Assembly (NCBI GenBank): GCA_964592905.1
Contig: CAZQGJ010000023.1
Span: 1 to 13,122, forward strand
Length of the DNA: 13,122 nucleotides
Direction of reading: 5' to 3'
Origin: CAZQGJ01 sp964592905
GTDB taxonomy: Bacteria > Patescibacteriota > UBA1384 > CAYGGE01
In this document: positions 11,276-13,122 of the stretch, piece after piece
Layout of the letters: each line of letters starts with the position of its first letter
How positions within the stretch are numbered: the first letter of the stretch is position 1
Program-made: the position numbers and the translations under genes
The notes under the pieces: model-generated
Seen by the model: the letters and a program-made list of their open reading frames with translations, nothing else
Databases searched by the model: none
What the model was told of the DNA's origin: nothing

Positions 11276-12103
11276 CTACTTGATGTTGGCCCTGATGGTC
11301 TCTTTGACCTGTCGATTCAGTTCGTCAGTCCAAATTTGGCCATCTTTCAGAGCGATCGAAAGCTCATAGGGCTCGATGATTACGCTGTCGATCACCGGTG
11401 TTCTGAAGAGCTCCAGTACGATCTTGCGACCGGTAGGCCCAATTTCGCTTAATGCTTGCAGCTGGTAGCCCTCACCAAGTGAGGACCGTAACAATTTGAT
11501 TTTGGCAGTACTGATCTCCCGGTTGACGGCGATGTGACCTGGACTATCGTTGACGAGCTTGAGCCCCTGAGATGGCACATAGCGTCCTGGCGCCTCTGTA
11601 CTCAACAGTGTCTGTAGAAGTGTCTCGAGAATTTGAGTCTCGACAACGCTCCAGTCGAAGGCCTGGCCAAGATCGATGCTGACTGTCTGGCCATCGATAG
11701 TCAGTTGAGTTACGCCAGGCATCTTGAGCAAGGCGGTTGCGAGACGCTTAAGTTTGATACTCAAGCTAACGTAGCCAGGCTCCGCTGCTCGTAACGGGCG
11801 TTTGAGGATTGACAGCGAGCTATCGATTGCCTGTGTGCCCAGAACGGTGTAGATCCGGTGAAAAGGGTTGGTGGGCAGCTCCTGAATACGTACCGTCAAC
11901 TGCTTGGAGCGACCGTCGCTAACAGTCACCACCCGAGGAACCGGGAGTGGCTCCTCCAGCACCGATCTAGTTGATTCACCGGTATCGAGCACCGGCTTCA
12001 CACCAAAACGGTCCGAAAGACCCTGTGCCCGGGTCGTAGAGCTTGTCGCGCACAAGAGCGCGAGACAGGCGATTGCTCGCAACAGCCATCTGAAAGTCAT
12101 CAC
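11276..12103 (-). CDS. Exported protein with two Nfu_N-like modules
   Basis: A protein of 275 residues. Signal peptide 1-27 (basic start, 'AIACLALLCATSS', cleavage near 'TRA-QG'). Two segments share one pattern: residues about 116-162 ('LATALLKMPGVTQLTIDGQT' ... 'FDWSVVETQILETL') and about 226-272 ('KIVLELFRTPVIDSVIIEPY' ... 'IWTDELNRQVKETI'). Both read helix, (I/P)GV-type turn, beta hairpin, W/DW, helix, like the Scaffold Nfu/NifU N-terminal domain, suggesting a duplicated domain. No cysteine remains after the signal peptide, so it cannot hold a cluster itself. Start: GTG 12103, with AAGAAGG on the - strand about 9 nt upstream; ATG 12100 is the next codon. The ribosome binding site lies in a small inverted repeat (12111-12125). 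Function unknown; its own promoter and terminator make it monocistronic. Confidence 0.72.
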   Translation of the reverse strand: MMTFRWLLRAIACLALLCATSSTTRAQGLSDRFGVKPVLDTGESTRSVLEEPLPVPRVVTVSDGRSKQLTVRIQELPTNPFHRIYTVLGTQAIDSSLSILKRPLRAAEPGYVSLSIKLKRLATALLKMPGVTQLTIDGQTVSIDLGQAFDWSVVETQILETLLQTLLSTEAPGRYVPSQGLKLVNDSPGHIAVNREISTAKIKLLRSSLGEGYQLQALSEIGPTGRKIVLELFRTPVIDSVIIEPYELSIALKDGQIWTDELNRQVKETIRANIK

Positions 12104-12160
12104 GGCGTTTTACCTTCTTAAGGTAGAGTTGCCTAGGAGATTCTAAGCTGACGATAGGTT

Positions 12161-12191
12161 AACATAAAAACGCTCAGAATAATAGTCTCAA
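12161..12191 (-). promoter_or_regulatory. Possible promoter of the exported Nfu_N-like gene
   Basis: On the - strand: TTGAGA (complement of 12186-12191, 5/6 to consensus), 19 bp, TATGTT (complement of 12161-12166, 4/6). Spacing is long, so this is tentative. The leader would be about 50 nt. Confidence 0.35.
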
Positions 12192-12226
12192 GCGATCCAA
12201 ATACGACTCTGAAGTAGCTGCCATGC

Positions 12227-12255
12227 TTGACAACCAGGCATTTTTTCTCTATAAA
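12227..12255 (+). promoter_or_regulatory. Near-consensus promoter of the 12333-12842 gene
   Basis: TTGACA (12227-12232, perfect), 17 bp, TATAAA (12250-12255, 5/6). Expected start about 12262. Leader about 70 nt; near its 5' end ACTAG-GTAA-CTAGT (12269-12282) forms a hairpin with a GNRA-type loop, of the kind that protects mRNA 5' ends. Confidence 0.78.
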
Positions 12256-12332
12256 GCACATAAGACAAACTAGGTAACTAGTGTGTCGAGATGTCGCAGT
12301 CTAATCAACTGCCCTAGTAGGAAAACTAGACA

Positions 12333-12842
12333 ATGGTACTGTTCTTGAGTTTGGGCGGCCTAATTGCCGCTTTGCGACGCGGTGACGAAAAAGTAGCTGC
12401 GTCGTTATCGACCGCACTCTACTGTTTCGATCAAACTGGACTGATCGCTGAGACCCGTAGACCTGAAGATGGCTCGACTGAGCACAGAGTAGTACTCGGC
12501 GATTTTTTGTACGGACCTCAACGATGTTCGCCTGAAATTCTCAAAGATTTGAGCTTCGAGCTGTACCGGGCGTTCGAAGACGAGCGGCTTTACTTTCCGT
12601 GCGAGGGCCGACTGGATTACGGTCAACTTGATCGATTCGTTCAAAGGCATGGTATCCGGCCAAGCGGTTTGTCGTCTAGTGAGTTCTACAGAGATCCGGA
12701 CGCGATCGGCGGTCTGTTGGTCGCCAATTCCCCGGGATCCCTGACCGTTTACGATGGATTCGGCTACGCTTGGCAGGCCACTGCGAACGAGTTCGACGAT
12801 CCAGAAGTCGACGATCCCCCGCTGTGCCTCGCCCCGGCCTGA
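12333..12842 (+). CDS. Orphan acidic protein, monocistronic
   Basis: A protein of 169 residues that I do not recognise. The N-terminus 'MVLFLSLGGLIAAL' is hydrophobic but short and lacks a preceding basic residue, so it is more likely a buried helix than a signal peptide. The middle is mixed ('CSPEILKDLSFELYRAFEDE', then 'GQLDRFVQRHGI'), and the end is acidic and Pro-rich ('DDPEVDDPPLCLAPA'). Coding on this strand is supported by the perfect -35/-10 pair upstream, AGGA at 12318-12321 before ATG 12333, and the terminator starting 24 nt after the stop; an open frame on the opposite strand runs through that terminator and is a shadow. It is divergent from the exported Nfu_N-like gene, with 229 bp between them holding both promoters. 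Confidence 0.7.
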   Translation: MVLFLSLGGLIAALRRGDEKVAASLSTALYCFDQTGLIAETRRPEDGSTEHRVVLGDFLYGPQRCSPEILKDLSFELYRAFEDERLYFPCEGRLDYGQLDRFVQRHGIRPSGLSSSEFYRDPDAIGGLLVANSPGSLTVYDGFGYAWQATANEFDDPEVDDPPLCLAPA

Positions 12843-12865
12843 TCGGCTCGATCTCGTGTCATAAT

Positions 12866-12901
12866 AAAGACCCCTCACGCCAGTTGGTATGAGGGGTCTT
12901 T
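12866..12901. terminator. Bidirectional intrinsic terminator
   Basis: AAAGACCCCTCA (12866-12877) and TGAGGGGTCTTT (12890-12901) form a 12-bp stem with a 12-nt loop. T-rich tails occur on both strands (TCTTTT on +, CTTTATTAT on -), so it can end both the gene at 12333-12842 and the converging gene from the right. Confidence 0.93.
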
Positions 12902-12945
12902 TGTGCGGTAGCACGGTGGGGTTGACTCTGGAATGACGTCTAGCG

Positions 12946-13122
12946 TCACTCGATCGTTAGGGCCTCCTTGACCAAGCGACGAAACTTGCCCATAGTCGGG
13001 CCGATTTCGCCAGGTAGGACGCCTTTTTTGCCGAGAGTTGCCTCGACGATGTAGTCGAACGGTGGATCTGGCGTGACGTAGGCGATCATCTCCATCATTT
13101 CGCCTAATTCGGTCGGCTTGCC
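12946..13122 (-). CDS. C-terminal part of an unknown protein (start outside window)
   Basis: The frame is open from the right edge down to TGA (complement of 12946-12948): 58 residues, including 'GKPTELGEMMEMIAYVTPDP', 'FDYIVEATLGKKGVLPGEIG' and 'MGKFRRLVKEALTIE'. I do not recognise it. It looks soluble, with an amphipathic C-terminal helix. The coding call rests on the uninterrupted frame, amino-acid composition and the terminator 45 nt downstream. Confidence 0.6.
   Translation of the reverse strand, partial: GKPTELGEMMEMIAYVTPDPPFDYIVEATLGKKGVLPGEIGPTMGKFRRLVKEALTIE

Noticed and set aside
12405..12914. 170-codon open frame on the - strand opposite the orphan gene
   Set aside because: It runs through the bidirectional terminator at 12866-12901 and is a mirror of the GC-rich + strand gene.
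1..13122. UGA recoded as glycine, as in some CPR lineages
   Set aside because: TGA ends ymdB and several other genes at family-typical lengths, and no conserved Gly position is encoded by TGA.

Overview
The window looks like a chromosomal segment of a Patescibacteria/CPR bacterium with the standard genetic code (genes end in TAA, TAG and TGA). The case rests on a combination: RNase Y beside a YmdB-type phosphodiesterase and HU, a divergent short triosephosphate isomerase, a surface operon of cohesin, dockerin and DUF11-like proteins with its own sortase, and two members (one wrecked, one nearly intact) of a 'LCPAEVGPQLRLQ' family that I remember as multi-copy in CPR genomes. I cannot place it more finely, and no database was consulted.

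Layout. (1) 2-3461, + strand: the end of a DUF11-like surface protein, a membrane-anchored dockerin-like protein, an anchored cohesin protein, a cohesin/Ser-Thr-linker/EF-hand protein with a VANTG sorting signal, and a sortase. Gaps are 1-14 nt, so this is one operon whose products can plausibly assemble with each other and be attached to the cell surface. (2) 3578-6878, + strand: tpiA-like, rny, ymdB-like (housekeeping), facing HU at 6885-7166 on the - strand. (3) 7226-8787: an accessory patch with a degenerate CPR-family pseudogene, a MntA/HepT-type nucleotidyltransferase-HEPN pair whose HEPN gene carries an early stop codon, 62-bp direct repeats around that pair, and two divergent tRNA genes, Arg(CCT) and Pro(CGG). 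(4) 8836-10532, + strand: a complete transcription unit with a near-consensus promoter, a foldable leader of about 190 nt with a 17-codon mini-ORF, two orphan genes, a DUF1874/STIV-B116-like gene (the family that includes AcrIII-1 ring nucleases), and a strong terminator. (5) 10558-12103, - strand: a second LCPAEVGPQLRLQ-family gene with an apparently frameshifted 5' end, and an exported protein with two modules resembling the Nfu/NifU N-terminal domain but without cysteines. (6) 12227-12901, + strand: an orphan gene with its own promoter, leader hairpin and terminator. (7) 12946-13122, - strand: the end of an unknown gene.

Regulatory signals are unusually legible. Several -35/-10 pairs have 17-bp spacing, four intrinsic terminators are strong, and two genes (HU and the nucleotidyltransferase) have extended -10 boxes exactly 6 nt before ATG, which predicts leaderless mRNAs. 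The most notable candidates are the surface assembly operon, the DUF1874 cassette with its structured leader, the exported double Nfu_N-like protein, and the decaying type VII toxin-antitoxin locus between direct repeats.
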